Assembly: GCA_947177425.1 (NCBI GenBank)
Contig: CAMWUN010000032.1
Coordinates: 1-40,256 of the forward strand
DNA from: an uncultured bacterium
GTDB lineage: Bacteria; Bacillota; Clostridia; Lachnospirales; Lachnospiraceae
Reading direction: 5' to 3'
DNA: 40,256 bases
The notes under the pieces are model-generated. The model was not told the DNA's origin. It saw only the letters and a program-made list of their open reading frames with translations, and did not search any database. How positions within the stretch are numbered: position 1 is the stretch's first letter; every line of letters begins with the position of its first letter. Positions 18,082 through 24,587 of this stretch are shown here, piece by piece. A program made the position numbers and the translations under genes.

Positions 18082-18531
18082 ATGAAAATAAAAACAGAAC
18101 AGGATTCATCCTGTAAGGAAATAGAAGTAACCATCAGATATTCACAAAGAAATGATCAGATTGACCGCATGATTGCTTTTTTGCAGTCATTTACCATGCA
18201 GATAAAATGTGATACCGACCATACTGAGAAGATGATAGCTGTTGCTGATATTTACTATATAGAGAGTGTTGATAAAAAAACTTTTGTATACCTTGAAAAA
18301 GCAGTTTACCATACAGATTTCCGCCTGTATCAGCTAAAGGACAGACTGCGGGAATACGGGTTTGTCCAGGTCAGTAAGTCGTGTATTTTAAATATCAATG
18401 CGCTGGAAAGCATCCGGCCTCTTTTCAACAGCAGAATGGAAGCAGTTTTAAAGAATGGCGAAAAGGTTTATATCAACCGCAATTATTTGAGCGGAGTGAA
18501 AAAAGCGCTGAGGGGAGAGGAGGAAGTATGA
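18082..18531 (+). CDS. Stand-alone LytTR DNA-binding regulator
   Basis: 149 residues. N-terminal 50 residues are a short strand/helix region (EIEVTIRYSQRNDQIDRM); the rest is a LytTR domain: VADIYYIESVDKKTFVYLE, YQLKDRLREYGFVQVSKSCILN and NGEKVYINRNYLSGVKKAL. No receiver domain, so it is not a standard response regulator. It overlaps the next gene by ATGA. This LytTR plus DUF3021 membrane-protein pair is a common Firmicutes arrangement in which the membrane protein is thought to control the regulator; that link is known only from such pairs and inferred here. Confidence 0.9.
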   Translation: MKIKTEQDSSCKEIEVTIRYSQRNDQIDRMIAFLQSFTMQIKCDTDHTEKMIAVADIYYIESVDKKTFVYLEKAVYHTDFRLYQLKDRLREYGFVQVSKSCILNINALESIRPLFNSRMEAVLKNGEKVYINRNYLSGVKKALRGEEEV

Positions 18532-18929
18532 AAAGATTTATGGTCAATGTTTTTGCGACAACAGGAATTTCCCTGCTGTTGCTTTCCCTTATCGCACTGC
18601 TTTTCCAGGCAAAATATATTTGTATCCAAACCGTTTTTCAGGTATTTGAGGCAAATATAACCGTTCAGCTTGGATTAGCTTTCGTGAGCAAACTGGAGAT
18701 AAAGTATGCAGTTATTGAAATGCTTCTGGATTTAATACTGATTCTGATTATGCTTGTTATGTTTGGCGTGATTTTTCACTGGTTTACAAGTACACCGCTA
18801 TGGACGCTTGTCATTTTAGACCTTGCAATCTATATGATTTCATTTGCGCTGAATCTGTTTTGCATGAAGAAGGAGGCACAGGAGATCAATGGGCTGATCA
18901 AAACAAGAAATAAGAAAAATGGGGAGTAA
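18528..18929 (+). CDS. DUF3021 four-helix membrane protein
   Basis: 133 residues, mostly hydrophobic: about four transmembrane helices (residues roughly 7-27, 45-65, 68-88 and 95-115), with a charged Lys/Asn-rich end. DUF3021 is assigned from size, topology and its overlap with a LytTR regulator gene. The start ATG at 18528 shares ATGA with the LytTR stop, with GGGGAGAGGAGG just upstream, so the two are translationally coupled. Likely acts as membrane sensor or anti-regulator for the LytTR protein. Confidence 0.8.
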   Translation: MKRFMVNVFATTGISLLLLSLIALLFQAKYICIQTVFQVFEANITVQLGLAFVSKLEIKYAVIEMLLDLILILIMLVMFGVIFHWFTSTPLWTLVILDLAIYMISFALNLFCMKKEAQEINGLIKTRNKKNGE

Positions 18930-18957
18930 AATTGTGTTCGAGATGGAGGATTTGGGT

Positions 18958-19791
18958 ATGTGCGGCAAAAAAGAACGATTATTGGCTGGGGTAATATTTA
19001 TTTATCTGTTATGTTTTTCCTTTAGACTTATGGAATATTTTATACTGCGTACAGACGAGAGCTTCTGGGGTGAAGCGTTTGTGCACAAAATGATTGGCAT
19101 TGTTATTCTTTTTATCGGGATAAGACATTATGGTTTTGGGGCTGAAGAAATCGGATTTACCAAAAGCAGAGCAGGGCAAAGTCTGCTGGCAGGCATTGCT
19201 TTCGGGTTCTCTGTATTTATACCTGCGTATTTCATTGAAATCATTATTTGTATAATACAAGGTAAATTTTTGGCTCTTGACTTTTATGTGAGCGCTTATT
19301 CCGTTAATGGTACGGTAGGCCGTCAGGCAGGTTTTCTTTTCTTTGCAATCTGCATTGCTGGGAATATCATTAATGTGGTTATGGAGGAAGGCGTTTTCAG
19401 AGGTTTGTTTCAAAAAATACTTGAAAAAAGGTATTCCTTTCTTTTGTCTGCTGTGACAGGCTCGTGTTTATTTGGGATGTGGCATATTGTGGCTCCTGCC
19501 AGAAGCTATTATGACGGAACGGTGAGTGGCAGTGGATTTGTGGCAAATGCAGTACTTCTGGCTGTTACATCATGTCTGACAGGTTTTAAATTTGCAATGA
19601 TGACCAGCCTGACCAACAGCTTATATATGGCAATGGGAGATCATTTTGTCAATAATGCTATCGTCAATATGCTTCATGTTGTTTCAGACACAGGTACGGA
19701 TGAACTTATGGTGGTGAGGATCGCCATCGCCCAGTCTATATCCTTTACGGCTATTTTGGTATGGTATATCCGGGCGCGGCGTAAAAAATGA
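18958..19791 (+). CDS. CPBP family intramembrane metalloprotease
   Basis: 277-residue polytopic membrane protein of the CAAX-protease/bacteriocin-processing (CPBP, Abi) family. Motif 1 is EEGVFRG (the conserved EExxxR), motif 2 FGMWHI with His, motif 3 DHFVNN with His; together these form the metal-binding active site. About seven to eight transmembrane helices. The start at 18958 is chosen because GGAGG at 18945-18949 lies 8 bases upstream; in-frame ATGs at 18919 and 18943 lack a site. It follows the LytTR-DUF3021 pair with a small gap and is probably their co-transcribed partner or target. Roles in the family range from bacteriocin immunity to surface-protein processing. Confidence 0.87.
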   Translation: MCGKKERLLAGVIFIYLLCFSFRLMEYFILRTDESFWGEAFVHKMIGIVILFIGIRHYGFGAEEIGFTKSRAGQSLLAGIAFGFSVFIPAYFIEIIICIIQGKFLALDFYVSAYSVNGTVGRQAGFLFFAICIAGNIINVVMEEGVFRGLFQKILEKRYSFLLSAVTGSCLFGMWHIVAPARSYYDGTVSGSGFVANAVLLAVTSCLTGFKFAMMTSLTNSLYMAMGDHFVNNAIVNMLHVVSDTGTDELMVVRIAIAQSISFTAILVWYIRARRKK

Positions 19792-19823
19792 GAGACAGGT
19801 TCTGCCAGGGAGAATTTTGCTAT

Positions 19824-19934
19824 TACAAAAAGTTGTTTTGCGAAGGGTGGCAGCGTTTACTACAATAAACTGCTTTGCGAAGCATGGCAGCGTTTACTAC
19901 AATAAGCTGCTTTGCGAAGCATGGCAGCGTTTGT
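19824..19934 (+). repeat. Tandem palindromic repeats, family B, three 37-bp copies
   Basis: Units at 19824-19860, 19861-19897 and 19898-19934 share TTTGCGAAG(C/G)(A/G)TGGCAGCGTTT. The third unit overlaps the 3' end of the convergent MATE gene and encodes its last codons and stop. Confidence 0.8.
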
Positions 19935-21246
19935 TGGTCTGCCCTGCCAATAGAAAGCGGACGAAATAAATGGCAAGCAAAACTATCCATGAAAATGCCT
20001 CTGCATAGCCAATTACCATGTTGCCAAACCTGCTGGCAAAGGCGTAAGACGCAATAATCCGGGCACAGAGTGATGTAATACCTGCAATGCCGGAAAAAAG
20101 CATGTCCCCAGTGCCTTCTAAATAACCTCGCAGTGCCATCGCCAACCCATAAATAACATAGCAGGCAGCGATGGTGTAAAAAAAGGACTTTCCTATTTCA
20201 ACAGATTCCGCTGATAATCCAAAAATAGCAATTAAATATTTACCGGCAAGGATAACCAGCCCCGTCAGGCATAAAGACACAATAGCCATCATAATGGAGC
20301 CTGTTTTCAAAACCTTTCTTGCTCTTATCTGGTTGCCGGCTCCAATATTTTGGGCCACAACTGTAGCAATGCCGGATCCAAAGTTTATAACCGGCAGCAG
20401 GACAGCCGAATCAACCCTATAAGCGGTTGTGATGGCCGCTACCGTCTGTTCTCCAAAACCATTCATAAACCGTTGGAGGATAAGGTTTCCCACAGAGCCT
20501 GCCCCGGATTGTATTGCTGGCGGCAGGCTGAATTTTGCACCTGCCAGGATAAAAGACCTGCAAACAATACCTTTGCCAAAATGAAACCTTAATACAGGAT
20601 ATTTCCGGATTGTATAGGAGACAACAAATATTGTCATGGCGGCTTGCGATATGACAGTTGCGGCAGCCGCTCCTGCCACTCCATATTGCAGGGCTGCAAC
20701 AAATACCAAATCTAAAACAATATTGAAAACAGAACAGACAAGCACGGACAAAAAGGCAGCTTTACTGTCACCAATTCCCCTCAGCACAGCAGAATATGTA
20801 TTGTAGACAGCCAGAAACGGAATACCAATAAAAAGGATTTGTAAATACTCTTTTCCAATGTCAAAAATACTGGCAGGCGTATCTAAGAGAGTCAGGATAT
20901 CTTTGGTTAATGGAGCGCCAAATATCGCAATAACCCCGAAAACGCCGCCCAACAGCAGCACAAAAGTGGATAAAATGCCTTTAAGCTGCTTCGTTTTTCC
21001 CATTCCATGCTGTTGTGCTGCAAGTATGGAAATACCGGATGCAAACCCGACAATGACCGTTACAAACAGATTATAGAGCGATGTAACTGCTCCGATGCCT
21101 CCCAATGCTAATTCGCCTTCGATATTCCCAACAATAAAAGCGTCTGCCCAGTTAAACATCTGCTGAAATAAACCGCTCAGTATCAAAGGAATTGTAAACA
21201 AAGTCAGGACTTTTACGATGTTTCCCTGCGTCAAATCATGTTTCAC
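19897..21246 (-). CDS. MATE family efflux transporter
   Basis: 449-residue multidrug/toxin exporter with 12 predicted transmembrane helices. The family N-terminus is LTQGNIVKVLTLFTIPLILSG, then QQMFNWADAFIVGN and ELALGGIGAVTSLYNLF; the second half starts near FGEQTVAAITTAYRVD. Start is GTG at 21246 with AGGAGG 7 bases upstream. The last 12 residues (NKRCHASQSSLL) and the stop lie inside a family B repeat unit. Transport would be driven by Na+ or H+; substrate unknown. It is convergent with the CPBP gene. Confidence 0.92.
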   Translation of the reverse strand: MKHDLTQGNIVKVLTLFTIPLILSGLFQQMFNWADAFIVGNIEGELALGGIGAVTSLYNLFVTVIVGFASGISILAAQQHGMGKTKQLKGILSTFVLLLGGVFGVIAIFGAPLTKDILTLLDTPASIFDIGKEYLQILFIGIPFLAVYNTYSAVLRGIGDSKAAFLSVLVCSVFNIVLDLVFVAALQYGVAGAAAATVISQAAMTIFVVSYTIRKYPVLRFHFGKGIVCRSFILAGAKFSLPPAIQSGAGSVGNLILQRFMNGFGEQTVAAITTAYRVDSAVLLPVINFGSGIATVVAQNIGAGNQIRARKVLKTGSIMMAIVSLCLTGLVILAGKYLIAIFGLSAESVEIGKSFFYTIAACYVIYGLAMALRGYLEGTGDMLFSGIAGITSLCARIIASYAFASRFGNMVIGYAEAFSWIVLLAIYFVRFLLAGQTNKRCHASQSSLL

Positions 21247-21388
21247 AACATATCCTCCTACAATAAAAAAGCCGTTTAAAAGCTACCATACAGCATAGTG
21301 CTGTACCACAGGGGTAACTTCTGAACGCCTCTTTGCATACTCTACCATACAGATGTTAAAAAGTCAATCGCTGATATATACTCTTTGC

Positions 21389-21521
21389 ATTACTGTTCAC
21401 TCCGTGACCAGTAACAGGCAAAAATCCATCGAAAATTGCCTTCGGCAATGGGATTTTTGCACTCCCGAATCACTTTCTTACGACCAGCGCAGTAAATGCG
21501 CAGGTCTGTGTGAACAGTAAC
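21389..21521. mobile_element. MITE-like element with terminal inverted repeats and 8-bp target duplication
   Basis: TTACTGTTCAC (21390-21400) and GTGAACAGTAA (21510-21520) are perfect 11-bp inverted termini of a 131-bp element that has no ORF and contains two internal hairpins. CTCTTTGC occurs at 21381-21388 and again at 21522-21529, the pattern of an 8-bp target duplication. A 97-bp portion matches 1-97 at about 96% identity. It fills most of the MATE-LprI intergenic stretch (21247-21690); the rest of that stretch holds likely promoters but no gene. Confidence 0.8.
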
Positions 21522-21690
21522 CTCTTTGCCACATTGTCAAATGGTGAGTTCAATTTCTATTGAGAAAAATAGGGCTGCATGTTAGAATAGGCTGGAATAT
21601 TAAAGCAGTAAATTGGAATGTATCGATGAAAGGTGAACTAACACCTATGGAAGTCGTTCATTCACAAAAACATATTTGGGAGGCATTTTT

Positions 21691-22593
21691 ATGAAAAAAA
21701 TATTTCTGGCGCTGTTGCTGAGTGCTTTTTTCCTGTCCGGTTGCGGTACGAAAGATGATGGTAATTCACTACCTGTCGTAACAAACCAGCCTAGCAGAAA
21801 CACGTCAAACACGGAGCAGATGGAAGAACCAGAACAAATGGAAAATACAGAGCAGACGGAGGTCACAAAGCAGGCAGAGAAGGAAGATGTTTCCGGCATC
21901 TATACCGATAAGCAGGGCACAACTGATGTCTATAGCCAGCTGACCCTTGCTTTGCAGCTAGATGGAACCTATACGGCAGAAATCAGTGTCTACCGCGTTA
22001 GCGAGCTGGAGGGCACAGCAGTCTGGGAGGGGGACGTACTCCGCTTTACCAGCGAGGACCCTTATGTGTTGGCAGACATTTCCGTCACTGGAGGCATGGC
22101 GGAAGTAGTGTTTATCACGGGTGCCGTTGGATTTCAGACCGGGGATGTGTATTCCTTCCCTGACGGCGCACCGGACGAATCGGCGGCAGGACAAGCCGGG
22201 GACGCCGCATTCCAACCGAACTTTTCCGATGAAATCGCCACAGAGATTTCCTATGCCGAGGAGCAGGAGAAAGAAATAGAGAAAAAACAGGAGGAAGCCA
22301 TCACACAACTGGAGATGAATCTAACCGCCGCAGAGATGTACCAACTGTGGGACAATACCCTGAATATTGTGTGGGGACTGCTGGAAGCGAACCTGAACGA
22401 AGCGGACATGGAAGTTTTGCGGAAAGAGGAAAGAGAGTGGATTGCTTTCAAGGACGCAGAAGTGCAAGCCGCTGGACAGGAGTGTGAGGGTGGAAGCATA
22501 CAGCCGTCGGTGGAAGCAACGACAGCGGCAGACTTAACAAAAGCAAGGGTATATGAACTGGCAGAGTACGAAGTACTAGCTGCTCGTCCATGA
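21691..22593 (+). CDS. Lipoprotein with C-terminal LprI-like (DUF1311) domain
   Basis: 300 residues. Signal peptide ending in the lipobox LSGC; then a Gln/Glu/Thr-rich linker with repeated EQME/EQTE. Residues about 70-165 form a beta-rich region resembling lipoprotein domains seen in secreted Clostridia proteins (VSGIYTDKQGTTDVYSQLTLAL). The C-terminal ~110 residues have the lysozyme-inhibitor LprI/DUF1311 pattern: EEREWIAFKD, a conserved Cys, and AADLTKARVYELAEYE. The LprI label suggests cell-envelope protection but function here is unproven. The ATG at 21691 has GGGAGG at 21678-21683; an in-frame TTG upstream is less likely. Confidence 0.8.
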   Translation: MKKIFLALLLSAFFLSGCGTKDDGNSLPVVTNQPSRNTSNTEQMEEPEQMENTEQTEVTKQAEKEDVSGIYTDKQGTTDVYSQLTLALQLDGTYTAEISVYRVSELEGTAVWEGDVLRFTSEDPYVLADISVTGGMAEVVFITGAVGFQTGDVYSFPDGAPDESAAGQAGDAAFQPNFSDEIATEISYAEEQEKEIEKKQEEAITQLEMNLTAAEMYQLWDNTLNIVWGLLEANLNEADMEVLRKEEREWIAFKDAEVQAAGQECEGGSIQPSVEATTAADLTKARVYELAEYEVLAARP

Positions 22594-22688
22594 TTTCAAT
22601 AAACCGCTTATCAAGGGGCTTCCATCAAAGAATATTAAATCAGACCGTTCCAGTCAGATGACAAGCGGATAATTTTTAGAAAAGGGTG

Positions 22689-22741
22689 TTGACAGGATTG
22701 CTATTTATATGATACTCTGTATAAAGTTAGATAAAACTAAC
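22689..22741 (+). promoter_or_regulatory. Promoter with iron-type operator upstream of DUF3793 gene
   Basis: TTGACA at 22689-22694 with GATACT at 22711-22716 (16-bp spacing), followed by GTTAG-N6-CTAAC at 22726-22741, which overlaps the predicted transcription start. The half sites match those of DtxR/IdeR-type iron regulators (TTAGGTTAG ... CTAACCTAA). Confidence 0.7.
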
Positions 22742-22782
22742 TTACAATAACATAATACATAATTCCAAAAGATATTTTTCTT

Positions 22783-22853
22783 ACAATAAGCTGGCTCGCA
22801 AAGCGTGACAGCGTTTGTTAATAAGCTGGCTCGCAAAGCGTGACAGCGTTTGT
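22783..22853 (+). repeat. Tandem palindromic repeats, family B, two copies
   Basis: AATAAGCTGGCTCGCAAAGCG then TGACAGCGTTTGTT, twice, at 22783-22819 and 22820-22853. The array lies between two iron-type operators inside the DUF3793 5' leader. The 22594-23016 gap contains this, the promoter, the operators and a structured leader. Confidence 0.75.
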
Positions 22854-22864
22854 TTGCCACAGGA

Positions 22865-22880
22865 GTTAGATTTGACTAAC
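22865..22880. promoter_or_regulatory. Iron-type operator GTTAG-N6-CTAAC
   Basis: GTTAG at 22865-22869 and CTAAC at 22876-22880 with the same 6-base spacing as five other sites in 22.7-24.6 kb. It lies well inside the leader of the DUF3793 gene. Confidence 0.65.
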
Positions 22881-22893
22881 TTCAAAGGGAATC

Positions 22894-23001
22894 ATGGAGG
22901 GAAAGGATAAAAGAAAAAAGAAGGAAGGACAAAATGCAAACACAAATATTTCCTCCCTTTGTGTTTGCGCCTCAAATGAAAATGCGGGCATTTTCCCTTG
23001 A
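22894..23001 (+). CDS. Possible 35-residue leader peptide of the DUF3793 gene
   Basis: A short ORF starting ATG at 22894 (with AAAGGGA just upstream) encodes a basic start MEGKDKRKKKEG and an end with CVCASNENAGIFP, and stops at TGA 22999-23001 within the TTGAGG that is the best ribosome site for the next gene. Ribosomes finishing it would open the hairpin covering that site. Codon support is weak and the ORF may be chance. Confidence 0.3.
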   Translation: MEGKDKRKKKEGQNANTNISSLCVCASNENAGIFP

Positions 23002-23004
23002 GGC
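22936..23004 (+). promoter_or_regulatory. Two tandem hairpins covering the DUF3793 ribosome site
   Basis: Hairpin 1: 22936-22946 with 22958-22968, 11 perfect pairs, loop containing TCCTCCC. Hairpin 2: GCCTCAA (22969-22975) with TTGAGGC (22998-23004) plus GAAAATGC (22978-22985) with GCATTTTC (22988-22995). Hairpin 2 buries TTGAGG, so it could repress translation. Confidence 0.6.
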
Positions 23005-23016
23005 TTGGTGCAGATT

Positions 23017-23586
23017 ATGGACACGGAAAATATATCAGAGGAACTGGTGATATACCACTGTTCCCCTACGATGGCAGGATTAAAAACAGGGAGTCTGTTT
23101 AATTGTCCCAATGGGAATGGCAGCAAATTTATAAAAAGCATCCGGGAGATGAACAGACGCCTGCTTCCCCGGGGCGCAAGGATTGTTCCGTTGAAACATA
23201 TGGGGAGCAGTACGCTGGTTTATATGTACCGCCCTGACAGGCTTCGGGAGGATTTACGTGACAGCACTGCAAAGCGGATTCTGACAGAGCTGGATTATCC
23301 GGTCGGGGAGATGGAAAGATGTATTGTCGAACTGATACACCGTTTGGAGGATGGAGAAGCGTTTCCGCATGAAATCGGGTTGTTCCTTGGCTATCCGCCC
23401 GAGGATGTGGATGCTTTTATCAAAAACGGGGCGGCGGGAGCAAAGTGTATCGGTGTATGGAAAGTATATGGGGATGTGGAAACAGCGCAGCGCAAGTTTG
23501 CACAGTATAAGAAATGTACGCAGTCGTATTGCGAGGCATTCCGCAGACACCGTTCCTTCGACAGGCTTGTCGTGTGCTGTTCATAA
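23017..23586 (+). CDS. DUF3793 family protein
   Basis: 189-residue cytoplasmic protein, recognised by VIYHCSPTMAGLKTGSLFNCP near the N-terminus and the central HEIGLFLGYPPEDVDAFI followed by CIGVWKVYGD and a C-terminal half with Phe/Lys and Cys. DUF3793 genes are common next to feo genes and flavodoxins in anaerobic Firmicutes, which suggests a role in iron or redox metabolism; the biochemical activity is unknown. The ATG at 23017 gives the usual family N-terminus; TTG and GTG codons at 23005 and 23008 are possible alternatives because the TTGAGG ribosome site is closer to them. Iron-type operators flank its promoter. Confidence 0.82.
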   Translation: MDTENISEELVIYHCSPTMAGLKTGSLFNCPNGNGSKFIKSIREMNRRLLPRGARIVPLKHMGSSTLVYMYRPDRLREDLRDSTAKRILTELDYPVGEMERCIVELIHRLEDGEAFPHEIGLFLGYPPEDVDAFIKNGAAGAKCIGVWKVYGDVETAQRKFAQYKKCTQSYCEAFRRHRSFDRLVVCCS

Positions 23587-23698
23587 AAATATTATATACA
23601 TAGGGAAAGAATGAAAGTATTTATGAGTAAAGCAGCAGCTTATTGATGCTGGAAAGATTATCCGTTGGGAAGGAATCGTCATTTTGCACAAATAGTAG

Positions 23699-23714
23699 GT
23701 TAGTAATACCTAAC
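23699..23714. promoter_or_regulatory. Iron-type operator upstream of feo promoter
   Basis: GTTAG (23699-23703), TAATAC, CTAAC (23710-23714), embedded in the longer dyad TAGGTTAG ... CCTAAC. Extra half-sites (GTTAG at 23721-23725 and 23741-23745) follow. Confidence 0.75.
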
Positions 23715-23759
23715 ATGTTGGTTAGTGTGATGAAACTAAGGTTAGCTTCGAAAATAGCG

Positions 23760-23812
23760 TTGACAAATTTATCTTTTTGTCATAATATAGTATGTGGTTA
23801 GTAGTTACTAAC
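23760..23812 (+). promoter_or_regulatory. feo operon promoter with overlapping operator
   Basis: TTGACA (23760-23765) with TAATAT (23783-23788) at 17 bp, or CATAAT (23781-23786) at 15 bp. The operator GGTTAG-TAGTTA-CTAACC (core 23797-23812) lies over the expected start of transcription, the position for repression when iron is plentiful. Confidence 0.75.
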
Positions 23813-23830
23813 CTTTATTTAGCATAGGAG

Positions 23831-23846
23831 GTTAGCATAAACTAAT
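23831..23846. promoter_or_regulatory. Iron-type operator downstream of feo start site
   Basis: GTTAG (23831-23835), CATAAA, CTAAT (23842-23846). Third site in 150 bp around the feo promoter. Confidence 0.65.
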
Positions 23847-23866
23847 AGATATTCCAAAGAGGATAA

Positions 23867-23973
23867 AGAATTTGTGCCGAAACGTCACAAATTCTACTGA
23901 TTGCAAAGCAGAATCTGAAATTCTGCGAATTGGGCACAACTCAATTTGCATTCCTCAAGGGGAAACGTTTCGG
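23867..23973 (+). promoter_or_regulatory. Structured 5' leader of the first feoA
   Basis: Local stems: 23867-23876 with 23886-23895 (10 perfect pairs) and GCAGAAT 23908-23914 with ATTCTGC 23920-23926. A competing long-range stem pairs CCGAAACGT (23877-23885) with ACGTTTCGG (23965-23973), ending four bases before GGAGG, and TTGTGCC with GGCACAA (23933-23939). No known riboswitch is recognised. The 23587-23986 gap holds only these regulatory sites. Confidence 0.55.
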
Positions 23974-23986
23974 AATGGAGGAATAC

Positions 23987-24199
23987 ATGATACCGCTTAC
24001 ACTGGCAGAAGTCGGAGAGGAAAACATTATCAGGAGAATCGGGGGAAAGCAGGAAATCAAGGCGCATCTGGAGAATCTTGGTTTTGTTGTGGGAGGGGCA
24101 GTTACGGTGATAAACGCTATTGGCGGCAATGTCATCGTGAATGTGAAAGACTCCCGTATTGCGGTCAGCAAAGAGATGGCGCAGAAAATCATGGTCTGA
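23987..24199 (+). CDS. feoA: FeoA-domain protein (first copy)
   Basis: 70-residue SH3-like FeoA protein that partners with FeoB in ferrous iron uptake. It has the PLTLAEVGEENIIRRIGG start, the HLENLGFVVGGAVTVI motif and GNVIVNVKDSRIAVSKEMA. The start at 23987 has GGAGG 5 bases upstream at 23977-23981; a longer reading from 23930 would cover the leader structures. Two successive FeoA genes before feoB are typical of Clostridia. Confidence 0.9.
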   Translation: MIPLTLAEVGEENIIRRIGGKQEIKAHLENLGFVVGGAVTVINAIGGNVIVNVKDSRIAVSKEMAQKIMV

Positions 24200-24286
24200 G
24201 CCGGATCTGGCAAAAGCAGCAAGCGTGCAGTACAGCCTAAAGCGTACGTTTACATTAATTTTTTATGAGACAGGAGGAGAATTGGA

Positions 24287-24514
24287 ATGAAAACACTGAA
24301 AGAATCAAGAATCGGCGATACAGTCCGTGTTGTGAAGCTCCATGGCGAGGGAGCGGTCAAACGCCGGATTATGGACATGGGGCTGACGAAGGGTGTGGAA
24401 GTGCAGATCCGCAAGGTTGCACCTCTTGGCGACCCGGTTGAAGTGACTGTCCGCGGCTATGAGCTTTCCATCAGGAAGGCAGATGCGGAAATGATAGAGG
24501 TCGAAAGTGTATAG
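24287..24514 (+). CDS. feoA: FeoA-domain protein (second copy)
   Basis: 75-residue FeoA: LKESRIGDTVRVVKLHGEG, KRRIMDMGLTKGVEVQIRKVAPLGDPVEVTVRGYELSIRKADA. Canonical FeoA pattern (RLxDMGL-like and LGDPxEVxVRGyxLSLRK). GGAGGAG precedes the ATG. It differs substantially from the first FeoA copy, so they are not a recent duplication. A terminator-like hairpin and an iron operator separate it from feoB. Confidence 0.95.
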   Translation: MKTLKESRIGDTVRVVKLHGEGAVKRRIMDMGLTKGVEVQIRKVAPLGDPVEVTVRGYELSIRKADAEMIEVESV

Positions 24515-24515
24515 C

Positions 24516-24542
24516 CATGGGGAGATATCCCCTATGTTTTTT
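24516..24542 (+). terminator. Terminator between feoA and feoB
   Basis: CATGGGGA with TCCCCTATG (one bulge), loop GATA, then six T. It directly follows feoA and precedes an operator, so feoB may be independently regulated or attenuated. Confidence 0.6.
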
Positions 24543-24550
24543 AATTGTTG

Positions 24551-24566
24551 GTTAGCCTTAGCTAAT
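24551..24566. promoter_or_regulatory. Iron-type operator before feoB
   Basis: GTTAG (24551-24555), CCTTAG, CTAAT (24562-24566). It repeats the site spacing seen upstream and lies 21 bases before the feoB start; no good promoter is seen with it. Confidence 0.6.
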
Positions 24567-24587
24567 AAGAGAAAGTGAGGAAAAACT

